This document shows positions 31,682 to 44,402 of a DNA stretch of 64,000 nucleotides, piece by piece; within the stretch, counting starts at the first letter, position 1; every line of letters begins with the position of its first letter. Made by a program: the position numbers and the translations under genes. The DNA lies in NCBI GenBank assembly GCA_020747065.1, contig JAGMVK010000008.1, positions 434,001-498,000 of the forward strand, in the 5' to 3' direction. The notes under the pieces are model-generated. The model searched no databases. It saw only the letters and a program-made list of their open reading frames with translations, and was not told the DNA's origin. The DNA is from Cadophora sp. MPI-SDFR-AT-0126 (lineage: Eukaryota > Ascomycota > Leotiomycetes > Helotiales > Ploettnerulaceae).

Positions 31682-32914
31682 TAGTCGTTCCTGCTTGCTT
31701 TTGGAATAGCTTTGGACGAATGAGAAATTTCATTCGCTACTTAGTATTCGAGATACTACTACTCTAAGGTTTCAAAGAAGAGGTAAGTCGATCGATTTAA
31801 CGTGTGTTTGGTATCATAATTAATTATTGAAGTTACTGTTTACATTCAATCGCGATGCGCGATTTTGAGGTGGGGCGTAATTTTAGCGTGCGCCCTCTTT
31901 GCAGTTTGTAGAGCGGTGCAAGAAAATGCGGCTTTCAAACTGAAGGGCTGTCGACAGCAGTTGCTTTCCCTGACTAATCCTCGCGTATAATTGCGAAAGC
32001 AACCGTACCTTCTTGTGGAGATTTAAAGCTGCCCCATAACCTAGTTCCACAGTAAACGGCCTTATAATTCAGTACTTTGGAGCTCTCGAGAGTCTTTAGT
32101 CTTAGCTTCTGATTGATTAGCTGCAAGACGATACTGTGAAATCACCATCGGCTTCACGACCCCCCGTGACGAGCTAAAATCCTATGACATTCCTTAAATA
32201 ACTTTTCTTCTTTGATTTTCTTTTCCCCCATTTTTTAAAACATACACCTACCTAAGATTAGTCGCCTTGTAGGTAGGTAGATAGAGTGGATAGCTGCTGG
32301 AGCAGCGTGATTCCGGTTGCTTTTGGGGACTTGTTAGGCTTTAGCCAAGCACACATTTTTTTTCCCAGGTGTAAGGTGGGGGTTCCAGTTTATTGTCCCT
32401 TTACTTTTAAGTATATAAGGCACAGCCACAGCATCACTATGCGACTTCACGGTAAAGCTACTACTATAACTATCTTCCTTGTAAGAAGGTGCCTTCCTCG
32501 TACGCAGCACATATGGTGAAAATCATGAAGAGCTTCTCTATCCATGCAACTTAGCATGAGCACAATATTAGCAAAACCATGATATTCACTCTGAAAGTAA
32601 ATACTATATTCGTGGTGTCAATTAGGAACTTTGTCTGCTCTGAAACGCACGCCTCAAGATAGTACTCAGAATCATATCGCTTCGCTTAACTTCCCCTAGT
32701 GTCAACAAAGCTAAGATCACCAAGCAGAGAGGTGATCCACAGACATCCATACTAATCGGAAACTGGATTCTCATGCATACAAACTCAAATACAAAATCTC
32801 TCAAACTACCATCTCCACAATCCCCTCAAGGCCAGCCCGCCCGTCCTAAAAACACAACATAACCATCGAGCGCGAGTCCCATCTCTACCTAAGAAACCTT
32901 CACTTTCACTTTTA
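31682..32914. other. Gene-free stretch
   Basis: Ordinary composition. Short frames (32286-32519, 32622-32804) have no domains. A small GTAGGTAGGTAGATAG repeat lies near 32270. Nothing else is supported. Confidence 0.5.
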
Positions 32915-34745
32915 CTACACCCCATCAACAACAATGTCCTCCTCCCCCTTCTTCAAAACAGCTTCCTTCGCAAGTGCCTGTGCCTTGGACGTGCTATTGG
33001 GATCAAAGTACGGCTTCTCGCCGATGCCAACGACTCGATGTCCGGCGCGCTCGCCGAGACCCTCGTAGTCGAAGGTGGCGGAGTGGAAGGCGGAGCGGTT
33101 ATCCCAGATGGCTGCGTAATTAGGAAAAGGGTTGAATTAGCAATTTCCCAAACATGCTTGTGGTGGATAGATGAGACAGAGAGTGAGAGAGGGGGAATGG
33201 GCGACGGGATAATGCTTTTCTCCCAGGCATAAAAACAATGCAGAAGAAATCAAAGCAAGGAATACCACTAACCGATATCACCCACACTCCTCCACTTAAA
33301 CCTAACCTGCAAATCATGATTCTCCAGTATAACCCTATAAAACCTCGCCAACAACTCCTCACTCTCCTCTGGATCAAGCTCATTGATATACTTCGGGAAA
33401 TTCCCCAGAGCGAAGATACTCTTCCATCCCGTGACAGGGTTGGTCCTTACGACTGGATGCACGGCTGAGAGCTGCGATCCGGTGTTCAAAGGCGAGCCGC
33501 GAGCTTGAGAGTAGAGCTTTGCGCGGCCGGAGGCGACGGCTTTGAGGAAGCCGTCGCCGCTGTAGGTAGCTGTTAGGCTGTCGAAGAGGCGCTGGTAGGG
33601 GGCGGAGAAGCGGTCGTAGATGTCGTAGCCTGGGGAGTGGGAAGGAGATGGGGTTAGCAAAAATTCTCTGTTTTAAATTTCAATCTTGTTTAGAAAGTAA
33701 ATAGACAAGCGAGTCGTAAGGTGAGAGAAAAGCGAGAAAGGAAAGGAGAGACAACACACCAGAAGCCCACAACGTATCCCCGCCATTCTCCGGCAACTGC
33801 ACAATCCTCAAACTCGTATAATCAGCCGGCACCTCCTCGAACTGGATATCGCTATGCCAGCTCGCCTCGGTGCCCTTCGTATTCTTCCTCAATGATGGCC
33901 GCTCAGGCGCGAAATAGGATTTCTTGCGGCGCAGAGAGGAGATGGTGCTGATTTCTGCGTCGGTCACGCCGAACTCGTTGGTGTTGTTGAGGGTTGGGTG
34001 GATGTGGACGGTTGAGCTGGTGGGACGGCCGGTTAGGGCTCCGAGACGGAGCTGAGAATGGACGTCAGTAGAGTTTCTTTGGACAAGGGGGCTGAGGGTT
34101 TTGAGGTGGGCTGGGAGTTGGATGGTGTGTTCGAGGAGAGGTGAGAAGGGATTATTGTTGATAATTGCGGGAAGAGGGTTGACTGATAGACAGAGAAAGA
34201 AAAGACGAAACTCACAATCAGTTCCTTCTGCAAATCATCCGTCAGAGACTCTTGAGCCCGGAAGAAAACCACGCCTCGCTCGCTAACTAGAGAGGTTGGA
34301 GACCGTCAGCTATAATCCCTCTAAAAAAAACTCTACTCTCCTCGTTCAAATCTTAAAATGAAAACCCAGCTATACAACACAACAAACAGAGCACCAAACA
34401 AACAGTGCACCCATCACCATCCTCACACAAGTCATAAATCAAAAAAAAAAACAACACCAACTCACTAGTAATAGCCAAATCCCTAACCAGCTCATCACTA
34501 TTCTCCGCCCTCAGAATATCCTCCACAATCTGCGCCTTCGGATATTCCCTCCCAATCACAGGCGTCACATCTTCGAATGCAAACGCCGAGTCCAGTGCAC
34601 CGGTTTTCTTCAGAGGTGCTGTGTTTCGCGTTTTGAATTCTGCGCTGTTGCGGTCGAGGTCTGGAGTTGCTTGTGGTGGTGTTGGTGCTGGATGGGAGTC
34701 GACAGGAATGGGGGTGGGAGGGAGAGGGTCGGCGCTGGGTGCCAT
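32915..34745 (-). CDS. TauD/TfdA-type 2-oxoglutarate, Fe(II)-dependent dioxygenase, 398 aa
   Basis: Five exons join in frame to 1197 nt: 34466-34745, 34216-34286, 33760-34051, 33273-33629, 32915-33111. The first of the metal ligands is in WHSDIQFE (H-x-D). The distal His is in FHSATFDYEG, after the typical AIWDNRSAFHSA, and the 2-oxoglutarate-binding Arg is in HRVVGIGEKPYFD. RGVVFFRAQ and PENGGDTLWASGY are also family hallmarks. Fungal members oxidise taurine, other sulfonates or alpha-keto acids; length and the N-terminal Pro-rich leader fit the fungal sulfonate dioxygenases, soluble and cytoplasmic. Donors are GTGAGT, GTGAGT, GTGTGT and GTTAGT. Substrate cannot be set from sequence. No sulfur-metabolism partner is next to it. 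Confidence 0.9.
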
Positions 34746-36286
34746 TTTTTGTTCTGATGGGATGGAATGGGATAGGATTTGGGAAAATTGACGAACTTTG
34801 AAAGATGGGAAGCTTGGGAAATTCTGTATCGAAAGTCAGTAAAGAGAATTTCGAAATGGTTTTCTGTTTCCCTTGTTTGGGAAGATAATTTTGGTTTCCG
34901 TGAGATCAGGTCTGAGTCAAAGTATTGTTTTTAAGCGGGTGTTGTTTTTTTAAGCGGGGTATCGCTTGTCACGCAATATCTCCAGAGATGATCGTGATTG
35001 TGCTTATCGGCAGGCAAGGAGAAATTGGCATCGGAGTGGTTATCTGGCTCTCTAGCTATCCGCTCGTACTGCAAAGCTATGAAAATAAATTACTAACGGT
35101 AATTACCTTTACATCCTCTTGAGATTTGCTGCTTTTTACAAGGAAGTAGCTAAGGTGTAGTATTTCGTTCTCGGGTATCCTTGTAATGGATAAGCGAGTG
35201 AGACTGACCTCCAGACAGCCAGCACGGATCGTTCATCCTGGCGAGTCCTTATCCACCCCCACTATTAGCATTCTAGCTACTTCTTGAAAAAAATGCAATT
35301 GGAAACCTCCAATCCCAGTCAAGTCATAAAGAGGTATTCTAAAATGCGATAGGACAGCATTATGATCAGCGCTGCTACCAGTCGTTGACTGAACTTCCGG
35401 GAGGTAGGTAGCAGATTAACTGGTTGGCTCGCCACAATCTCATTGATACGTAAATATAGCAACGGATCTTTCATAAGCACGTAACTAAACTCCAAAGAGG
35501 CTCACAACACCATCAAATTCTCATCTCTCATCTCAGATCTCAACCGCAAAATCTCTCATTCATGTCTTCATTACTAGCTGCCTACATATATCTGGTCAGC
35601 ATAGGCATTCCCCATTCCTCATCCCCCATTTCCCATTTCCTATTTCTCCCCCCCCCTGCCTTCCTCCCTCCTCCTTTCCTCCTTCCTTCCATTCTTCTCC
35701 CCCTCGCTACACTACACTATACATTCCTATCCTGAATATTTGTACCATACACCATGACAACTTGTAAACACAAAGAAAGAAGCGATCACATTAACGCCAA
35801 TACGCCATGCTGCAAATTCAGAGACAATATATCTCTCCCCCTCCTCAAACTCACAATGCCCTCGTCCTTGAAATACAGTTTCACCAAAGAAAAGTCCAAT
35901 GGAAACATAATAATCAAATGAAAAGAGTAAGTGGTGCTTCCAAAAATTGCCATGCTTTCGCAAAGAACGGGTATCAAACTTCAACTCAGACTCAAACTCA
36001 AGTATCGTACAGTAAAATCTCAGAAAGTATCTCCAAACGCATCTCAACGTAACGCAACACAACGCTCCAAATGCTCGCTCGCCTTCGATGCATGCCCGCT
36101 ATGCTGTAAAATCCTTCGCCACTTGATCTGTCCGTCCATAATTAATATGTATGTATATGCCCGCGAGTGCATCGAGGTTTCGCATCCTCGTTACAACCTC
36201 AATCCTCTTCTCGGGCTTCCGTGAACACCAGTTCCAAGCAAGGCCCCGTATCCAAATTCAAATCCTCGTTCCACCTAGTCACTCAC
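34746..36286. other. Gene-free stretch
   Basis: Upstream region of the dioxygenase and 3' flank of the next gene. A C/T-rich tract at about 35620-35710 is the only notable structure. Antisense frames at 35727-36224 are short and without domains. Confidence 0.5.
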
Positions 36287-38577
36287 TCATCTAATCCTCT
36301 TTCCATCAACCCACCTCTGTCTCTGCCCTTGATAATATTGCTGCCTCTCACTCTCCAACCCCCTCCTCTTCTCCTCAAAAGCTGCCTTCTCCTCTTCACT
36401 CAAACTAAAGGCCTTCTTCAACCAGCCAAACGCACTCCTCTTCTTCTTCACCTTCTTCCTCTCCCCATTTGCATCCACCTCCGTCATCATCGTCATATCG
36501 CTCATAACACTCATCCCCATGGTACTCGGGGCACCACGCCGATTGCCGAGTTGAGACGGCGTGTGAGAATGGTGGTAGTCGCGATGAGAAGAGAGGTTGG
36601 AGGTGGACGAATTGGAGTGCATGTGTAGGGGATTGGAAGGGCCCGCTGTCCAGGGGCGTTGCAGTGGCGAGTGGGGGGAGGCTTGCACGGGGCGGAAGAA
36701 TTGCTGGTCTGAGCGGGGGGAAGGAACAAAGTCGCGGGGGAACTGGTGGCGGATGTTGGATTGTGAGCCATTCGTGTTGTGACTGCCGGAAGATTGGTGG
36801 GAGATTGTTTGGGTGAGAGGAGTGGGCTGAGAGAGCGTTTGGGGGGAGTTCTTCTCGAAATCGGAGCAGTACGCTGAGTCAAGGCCTCGAGAGGGGGGTG
36901 TTTTTATTGAGGCTTGTCGTTCGCGAGGGATGGAATTTTGTTTCTCTCGTGGGGAATTTTGCCGTTCGTTAAATACCGAATTCTGTCTCTCTCGAGGTAC
37001 CTCGTGAGCATTAGAGTTTTGTCTCTCCCGAGGTATAGAGCTATGTGCCGAATTTTGACGCTCATTTGGTGTAGGCTGCGCAGAAGTGACTCGCTGACGA
37101 GCACCCCAATATGTATCCAAAGGTGGAGGAGCCTGCAAAGTGATCTCCGGAGGTGTCTCTTTTCTCTTTCCCAGCGAGAAGCGTTTCCGAAGTGAAGATC
37201 TTTGGCGGACTTCAGGGACTTGTTGAACCTCAGGAGGTTGCTGGACTTCTGGCGGGGGCGAAGGTGGTGCTTGGACAGGAGCTGTCGGTGGTCTTGGAGA
37301 GGGTAATGGTGACGGTACGGGTGTGTATGTATGTGGTTTGAGTGTGAATTCTACCTCCTCCTCTTCTTCTTCAGTGGAATATCGTCTAGCATCGGGCTCG
37401 GGAGTTCGTTCTCGTTCTTGGACCAATTGAAATGCAGGGAGAGTGGCTCGAATTGCTGGTGTAATGATGCTTGGATCTTCAGGGAGAGTTTTCAACATCG
37501 ACTGTCGCATTATTTTAGATTCGGGGGAGTCGGGTGGTGATGCCATTGGAGATGGTTCAGGGGAAACACTGCTAAACTGCAAATTGTCAGCATTCCAGAA
37601 GAAAAAACCCTGCAGACAGAACGTACTCTTATCTTCCGACTGATTTCACCAGCTCTCCGATCCATCTCTGCCACTATCGATCCAAGTTGTACCAGAGCTA
37701 CACCAAGGTGGTTTCCCTTGGTTTGCAGTGACACATAGGCTTTGTACCAGCCATCAACATTACCCTTCATGGCAGTGAACACCTTTTGCATATCCGGCCT
37801 GTCCCTCAACCAGCTGGACTCTTCTTGTTCTTGGGCCAGATATATCGTAAATTCCTTGCACGCATCCATACCTTGCTGCACATCTTTCAGCGCATCATTC
37901 ATGGCCTTTGCTGTCCTGGTAATCACATGTTCGATCCTTTCATTCCCATTGACGATCTGCAGCCTGAAGTTCCGATCCTCGAGCATAGCATCGAAAATGA
38001 TTATATTCTCCAGCGGGAGCTTCAGAAACTTCAACCGCTCCTCGATATCCTCTTGTGCCAAATCGAAATCCTCCAGGGTGGTTTCCAGGAACTCGTCGAC
38101 CTCGTCCACATGGCCTTGCAGTATGTTCATGACCTGTTCGTCATCCTTGGCAATACCATTGATAAGGAGGTACACCCCAAAGGAGATTTGTGCCATGAGC
38201 TTCCATAGCTCGTGGTATTGCTGCCCCGGTTTCTGCTTCCACCTCGACGCATGTGTGTCCTCGTTGGCATCCTGATCGATCAAGAGTTTCCTCCTCGCAG
38301 CCGCATTCCCGACTCGATTCTTCGGTATGGTTGGAGTCGAGGCCGCAGAGGACTCGTGCATGGATTCTGCGAATGCCGCCTGCATCGAGGGGATGGGATG
38401 CATGGGGACCTGGACCTCCTTCATTGTGTCCTGTCGCGGGGTGGTGGCACCGCTGCTTGGGTTGGTGACGAGGGAGAAAAAGGAATCGTCCTCGGGTTCA
38501 AAGATGATCTGGAGATTGTCGTTGTCCTCTTCCTCGGACGAGGAACTGATGTTGTGAGAAGGAGAAGCAGATGCCAT
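36287..38577 (-). CDS. Conserved fungal protein, helical N-terminal half and low-complexity C-terminal half, 746 aa
   Basis: Exons 37627-38577 and 36287-37576 are joined by a 50-nt intron (GTACGT...CAG, CTGAC branch). Residues 1-110 are acidic and Ser-rich. Residues about 115-315 form an alpha-helical domain (ELWKLMAQISFGVYLLI, EFLETTLEDFDLAQEDIEER). The rest is Pro/Ser/Gln-rich with a repeated PRERQNS-type unit (about six copies) and ends in a basic, coiled segment starting near GWLKKAFSLSEEEKAAF. The ERQNS repeats could be kinase or 14-3-3 sites. No signal peptide is present. I know this type only as an uncharacterised Pezizomycotina protein, so no function is given. The reading frame and splice are well supported. 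Confidence 0.8.
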
Positions 38578-41500
38578 GCTTGCTGTTGCTTTTGCTTGTG
38601 CCTTTTGCCTTTTGGCTCGGGTGCATCCGCTAGAGCAGCTGGTGAGATCCCTAGCTTTTTGGTGATACCACCGGCGTGCTATGGCGATTGCTAGGCTGGC
38701 ATTGGTTGAACGAGTGCTTTGGTGCCGGTTTGATTGACGGGGGAGTGCTTGTCAGGATACGAAGGGAAGGGAAGAGCGGATGATAGAGGGGAAGGGGTCA
38801 GACGGCGTAGGCGGTTGTCGGCGTTTGGTTGACTTGAGTGGTGATGGTGATTCTTCGGGTGATACTCGTGGATGATGGATGGATAATTTAGAGTTCGTAG
38901 TGAGGGGGTGGAAGCGGTCGGGAGGGATGATGAATGGAGTGGATGACAGAAAAGAACAGGCGCCTCTTCCCTCCTTTTGGTCAGGAACAGTCAGGATGTC
39001 AAAGCGTAGAAGCAGCAAGTAGGGGGACGGTGAGGTTGGAGAGGAAGAGATAGATCTGATGTGACAAGACAGGCACAGGCACAGGCAGCGAAGACTTAGC
39101 TTGACTTGACTTGACTTGACTCGATAGAGAGAAGAAGGGAGCAAGCCTTAGAAGAAGAACGGGAGGAGTTCATTCATTCATTGATTCGGTTAGTCGTAAG
39201 AGCACCACAGCGCAGCAGCAGCAATAGTGGGCCGCACCGGTTGGGTGCAGGCAGGTGCAGGCGCAGTGCAGGTGGAGAACGAGCGAGCGAGTTCAAAGCT
39301 TTCCTTCCCTCCCAGGATGTCAACCCGGGATGCTATTCATTCGTCCCTTCTCCACCGCTCCTTCCCCTGTCTATCCTCCGTCCCCTCCCCCTGTAACGCT
39401 CCACTCTCGCCCGCTCTAGCCCCCTCTAGCCAGGAACGGGGATGAACGGGCCCCCTGGCCTACCCACTAAAGCCGCTAGCACGAGGCTGCGGCCGAAGAG
39501 AATGGAGACCAAACTGCTGGAATCGGACTGGTGTCAAATGGTTATCGATGGTGGTGTTTATTTTGGGGTGTTGCGCCGTGCGTGGTAGGTAGTCTGGTTG
39601 GCGGTTTAAGGTTAGGTAGGTGGTGGGGATGTGCTGCTTTGGGTTGTCATATTTCGTGGATACTGTTCTGTACGGTGTGGCTGTGGATGGATATGGATAA
39701 GGAGATAAGGGGAGATGGATGGATACGGAGATGTCATCACGGAGTACTTCGTTTACGGATTTGTGGGTGATGGAATCAGCTGTAGAAGGAAATTGTGGGT
39801 AAGTATGGAGAAGGATTGATTAATTGGGGTGAAGATTTTTTGATGATTAATATCACGATGGATAGAATGGACAAATATTGGAAGATTGTAAGGAGGTAAA
39901 GCCGAACAATTTTTATAAAAGGAGGCAGAAACAGGAGTGGCAGATCCAATACTTAGAAACATAGATTAGGTGCATGTGCAGCGAAAAAGATGGTCATAGT
40001 GCGTGCATGCATGCGTATCTAGTCTTTCAGCTAATGCAAAGCACAAACACAGCACAGCAGCACCGCACAATAATAACCTTCCTTCAATTATTCGATTCCA
40101 TCGCATCCCTTCTCTCCCATCCTATCCTTCAACTAAACACCCATTCAGACCCCTAGAATTGAATTCGATTGATAGGAAAAGCCGACATTCTTCCACTCCA
40201 GAACCACAACACCATCACAACTGCAAGATGAACCTAGAATTCAATAATGTCAGATATGGCTTGCTTACTTGCTGGCCGCCGTCCGGATAGATTTCATCTG
40301 ATAGGCTGCATCTTGCAAGCCACGCGGCCGCACAAAGAATCAGTGAACCTGTCACCTTTCGTTACTTCCACCCTCCTTCTTCCCCTCAATTTTTTATTTT
40401 CTGAATCTAGACAGCCAGCTCGCCTTCTCTCACCTCCATTAAAAGTGTTCTAATCAATCACATCCAATCCTCCTCCCTTTCTACAACACTCATCTAGTCA
40501 GTCCAAATTGATTTCTTTCTTACCTACCACGTCAGCCATCAATCCATCACAAGCACCCAACATGGGCCGAACATCCATTCAATTCAAAAGAAATGACCCG
40601 AATGGACACACCGTCTGATAACGACGGCGACGATCCCAGTCGATATATGCACCACATATAGGTATGATTGCGGGGGAGGGTGTGCAAGAACGGTAGGCCG
40701 TGCGGTGTGGGTGGGCGTGGGCGTGGGCGTTGGGCGAGGAGAGATGTCTCGATTCGGAGTGATGGCGTCGGGGTGGGTAGGGGTTTGTGACTGGGGTGGG
40801 TAACCAGAGGACGGGTGAGGAGCGGGAGTAAAACCGTTTTGGTGAGGATGTAGAAAAAAAAAATTGAAGTGAAGATTGATGAAGCTACACGATCAAGAAA
40901 GAAGCAACGAAATAAATGAATGGAAAGGGTGAAAAGAGGGAGAACAGGTAACTAAGTGTCTACCTCATCCCATTCTATCGAAATCATCACCCCCTCAGAC
41001 TCTACTAAATAAAGTAACTTCGGATACAAAACTCTGAAGTCTAATCCTTCGAAACCATCACCACTTCTCTTACTCAATTCGTACAGACCCACCTCTCCTT
41101 CGTCCCATTTCAGGAAGATCCGTTTCATCTTCAGCCTCGCCTCTCCTCGTTTAAGCCGTACTTTCGTACAGCTATCCCCTCTTCAGATATTTCGTTTCGT
41201 TTCGTTTCGTTTCATCTCATCACACAAACACAGCCTCTCCAGAAGAAGCAGCCAGGCCGGTCCCGGATCACTCAGGAGAAACTATCGCCCTCCCGCGAGC
41301 CGTGCCTCCGTACGCAATCCTTTTTTTCTTTTTCTGCTCCCACTCACGACGATTTTGCGGAGGCCGATCTGTACTTTCTTTTTCTGCTGTTCGTTTCACA
41401 TCTTCGATCGCCACGGCAACGTGGTAGCGATGAACGATGATCGCTGACTCCTCCGACTTCACTTGCCTTGGACTTCTCTTTTTTGTGATGATGGGGTTCG

Positions 41501-43406
41501 TGCGTGCGTTTAGGGCGTGGGGAAATAAGGTTGAGATCTGATCGGATGGGATGGGATGGGATGGCTACACTCATCCAGCAAGAACCCTGAGATTTTATGT
41601 TTGTAGATGGGAAGAGAGGCGTTTTCGGGTTCTGAATGTCATGAGCGGGAGGAGAATGAGTGGACGAATGAAAGATATGTAGGGTAGTATTGGAAGTAGG
41701 TGAGTTATGACTTGCTGAGTGAGTGGTACTGGGGTGCCATCTGTAGGTATGGACTCACGTTTTTGTTGTCTCATGCTGTGTGTATTATCTTCGAGAGGAA
41801 TATGTCATGCCTAGCTGATATATGTGTAGATTTGTTTCAGGTTCGCTGAGGAGGTTTTACGATGCGTCCTCAGGGTTCGGTTGCCGTCGTAGTTGATAGC
41901 GAGCCTTGAGATAGAAGATTGCTCTTTTCATCGATGACGGCTGAGTGGTGAAGTGATATTAGGATGACTACGACGATGATGAGCCCGATATTTCTTTTTT
42001 GAGGTTCTGATCGATGATCTCTGATAGGACTGGGAGTGCTGACTCTTTGGTCAAAACCGAACAAGTAGATTTCTTTCGGAGACAAGTATAGGGTATGTAA
42101 GTATCTGTAAGTGTTATTTTGTTCATATGGCATTCAAAAAGTTTAGTGGCCAGAGCTTTCTTCTACATCAGTGTCTACCAGGTATCGTCTTCTGTTTCTG
42201 AATATTCAGTGACGGCCTCTGGCTCCTCCACCACGCCCTGCCAAAGACGAAGCTGAGACGATGGCCATTTCACAGACAAGAACTGCAAGGTCTCCTCTCT
42301 ATCCAATTGGTACTCGTGTGCTTCAACCGAATTGATTTTTTGCCAATAAATCTCCTAAATTTCGGTACCGGTCATTGGTTCCCAGACCGCTTCGAATCCA
42401 AACCAAATCTCAGTATCGGAGATATTTCCGCACTATTGAACGACCACTTCAAAATTCGCAGAATTGGGGTCTTGTCAAAAAGCCTCGTCATCCACTAATT
42501 TAATCCACTCCTTAAACCGGGTATCGAATCCCCGAAACACGAGTGAGGTACAGAGGCATATAATTAAGAGATCCATTTTCAAATCCTTCTGGAAGCATAA
42601 CAAGAAAGATCATAAAATTCCAGGGATGCCAGTCCGTCTAACCCAGACGAGACAGAGAAAGGGAGCTAAACCCTAGCGAGCGGACACCATCCTAACTCGA
42701 GCGTCGACTTTGCATTGAATCTGCAAGGACAGGGACCAAATCCGGATTTTAGCTGCTCAGAAGGCTTAAGGCTGAGACTTTTGGGCCATGAGTGAGTTGT
42801 TCAGTCCAGAAAACAAGACCAGACAAGACAACCAACCAACCTTTTCTCCATTTCTCTACTTTTAAATAAACTTCCTGCATTCACACATCATCGTGCATCC
42901 TGCTTTCTTCACCACATATCTGCTAATAAACCAGACCGAATAATTAATTAATAACTCACGACGGCCACCGCATCGCAAGCTCAAACACTGGTGAATACCT
43001 CTCGACACAAGCATCCCCACAACCAATCTATCTACTTCTGGGTGACGCTTCCTAAGTGGAGAGACCGCACACCACAGACCAGGATAACCCAGTCCAGAGC
43101 CTCAAATCCACGACGACTTTCCCCTTTTATCACTTCCCGTCGAGCCAGTCAAGCTTTTTCTTCTGGAAGTCAATTGCCTTTTTCTGCGAAGGATCGAACC
43201 ATACGGACGAATATCGACATATTTTACGAACACGAATCTGCGAGGCTGAAAGTGGAGGAGGGGAACGGGAAATCCATCGAGGAGCACTGCGTATAGCATC
43301 GCATTCGCGCAATTATACGTCGGTCTGGTGAACTCGCACATTCCAAGACAAAGGCGGTCGGAGGACAAATTAAGAGGAGGGAGAGGAAGAGGCAGCGACA
43401 GATACC
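38578..43406. other. Long gene-free region rich in short tandem repeats
   Basis: About 4.8 kb without a convincing gene between divergent genes. It contains pyrimidine- and purine-rich tracts and microsatellites: (CTTGA)n at about 39099-39121, (GGGCGT)n at 40712-40730, (TTTCG)n at 41190-41212 and (GGGAT)n at 41544-41564. The flanking genes' 5' leaders and promoters must lie in it; an unrecognised non-coding RNA is possible. Confidence 0.5.
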
Positions 43407-44402
43407 ATGGCGAAACTCAATATCTTCTCAGCGCAACATCTCAAATTCGGCACTGATTTATGGGATCCAAGTCATCGATTCGAAACTTCATGGTTACTAT
43501 CACCATGGATACTTTTCGCAATCCGGGCTGCAATTGTACCTCCTCCCCGTCCTGATACGAGAAAATCCGCTAATGGAATATAGTCACTCTACGCATTCAC
43601 AGTGACATTCTTCATCATCGGCTGGGAACTAAGTGGCCATGACGGCCTCTCCGCCAGCGATGTCCGAAAATCATTCTCCTTCTTCACCAGTACGTCTCCC
43701 TCCCATTCTTCCACCCATTTTCTATACTAACTTACTCCAACAGTCCTCTGCTACTGGGGCATCTGCTTCTACTTCCTCGTCGCCGCCGTACACACCTTCT
43801 CCTACGCCCTGCACGGCGGTACTCCCCTCCTAAACCGCTTCCCGCGCCCCCTCCAAGCCCTGCACTACCTCTTCTTCAGCAGCATCACCACGTTCCCCTT
43901 CCTCGTCACCATCGTCTACTGGTCGATCCTGTACTCGCGATTCCACAGCACCTTCTCGCTGTGGTCCAACATCAGCCAGCACGGTCTCAACTCCGCCTTC
44001 GGCCTCTTCGAGATCCTGTTCACGAGGATCAATCCCGCGCCCTGGATACACCTGCTCTGGCTTATCGTGCTGCTGGCATGTTATCTTGGCCTCGCGTACG
44101 TTACGTATGCGACGAAGGGGTACTATGTGTATAACTTCCTGAACCCGAACTCACCAAACCACGTCATAAACGCGGATGGCGAGGACGAGAATATTGGCGG
44201 AGTTGGGAAGGGTGCGGTGGTGGGGTATGTGTTTGGGATTGCGGCGGCGATATGTATTATTTTCTGTGTGGTGAAGGGACTGACTACCTTAAGGAAGTGG
44301 GTTACGGAGACGAAGATGGAGAGGAAGGGGAGGTTTTATGCGGGCAGGGAGATGGGGTATGGGGATGTGGAGTTGGAGACGCAGAGGGTTTGGGAGAAGT
44401 GA
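43407..44402 (+). CDS. FAR-17a/AIG1-like integral membrane protein, 297 aa
   Basis: Exons 43407-43535, 43584-43689 and 43744-44402 join to 894 nt. Six hydrophobic segments are visible, with the family pattern LQALHYLFFSSITTFPFLVT, then WSNISQHGLNSAFGLFEI and WIHLLWLIVLLACYLGLAYV. Members in animals include AIG1/ADTRP, intramembrane threonine hydrolases acting on fatty-acid esters of hydroxy fatty acids. The catalytic Thr/His of that group fall in helices 2 and 4. A His is present in SQHGLN, and I could not place the Thr with certainty. Localisation would be an internal membrane. The start follows a purine-rich leader and gives a short cytosolic N-terminus. Confidence 0.85.

Noticed and set aside
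36167..36628. 153-codon plus-strand frame
   Set aside because: Antisense to the last exon of the 746-residue protein; Pro/Leu-rich by chance.
37742..38275. 177-codon plus-strand frame, Ser/Cys-rich
   Set aside because: Antisense to exon 1 of the 746-residue protein.
42464..42560. Possible tRNA because of a GGTATCGAATCCC-like string
   Set aside because: No acceptor stem or anticodon arm could be formed around it on either strand.
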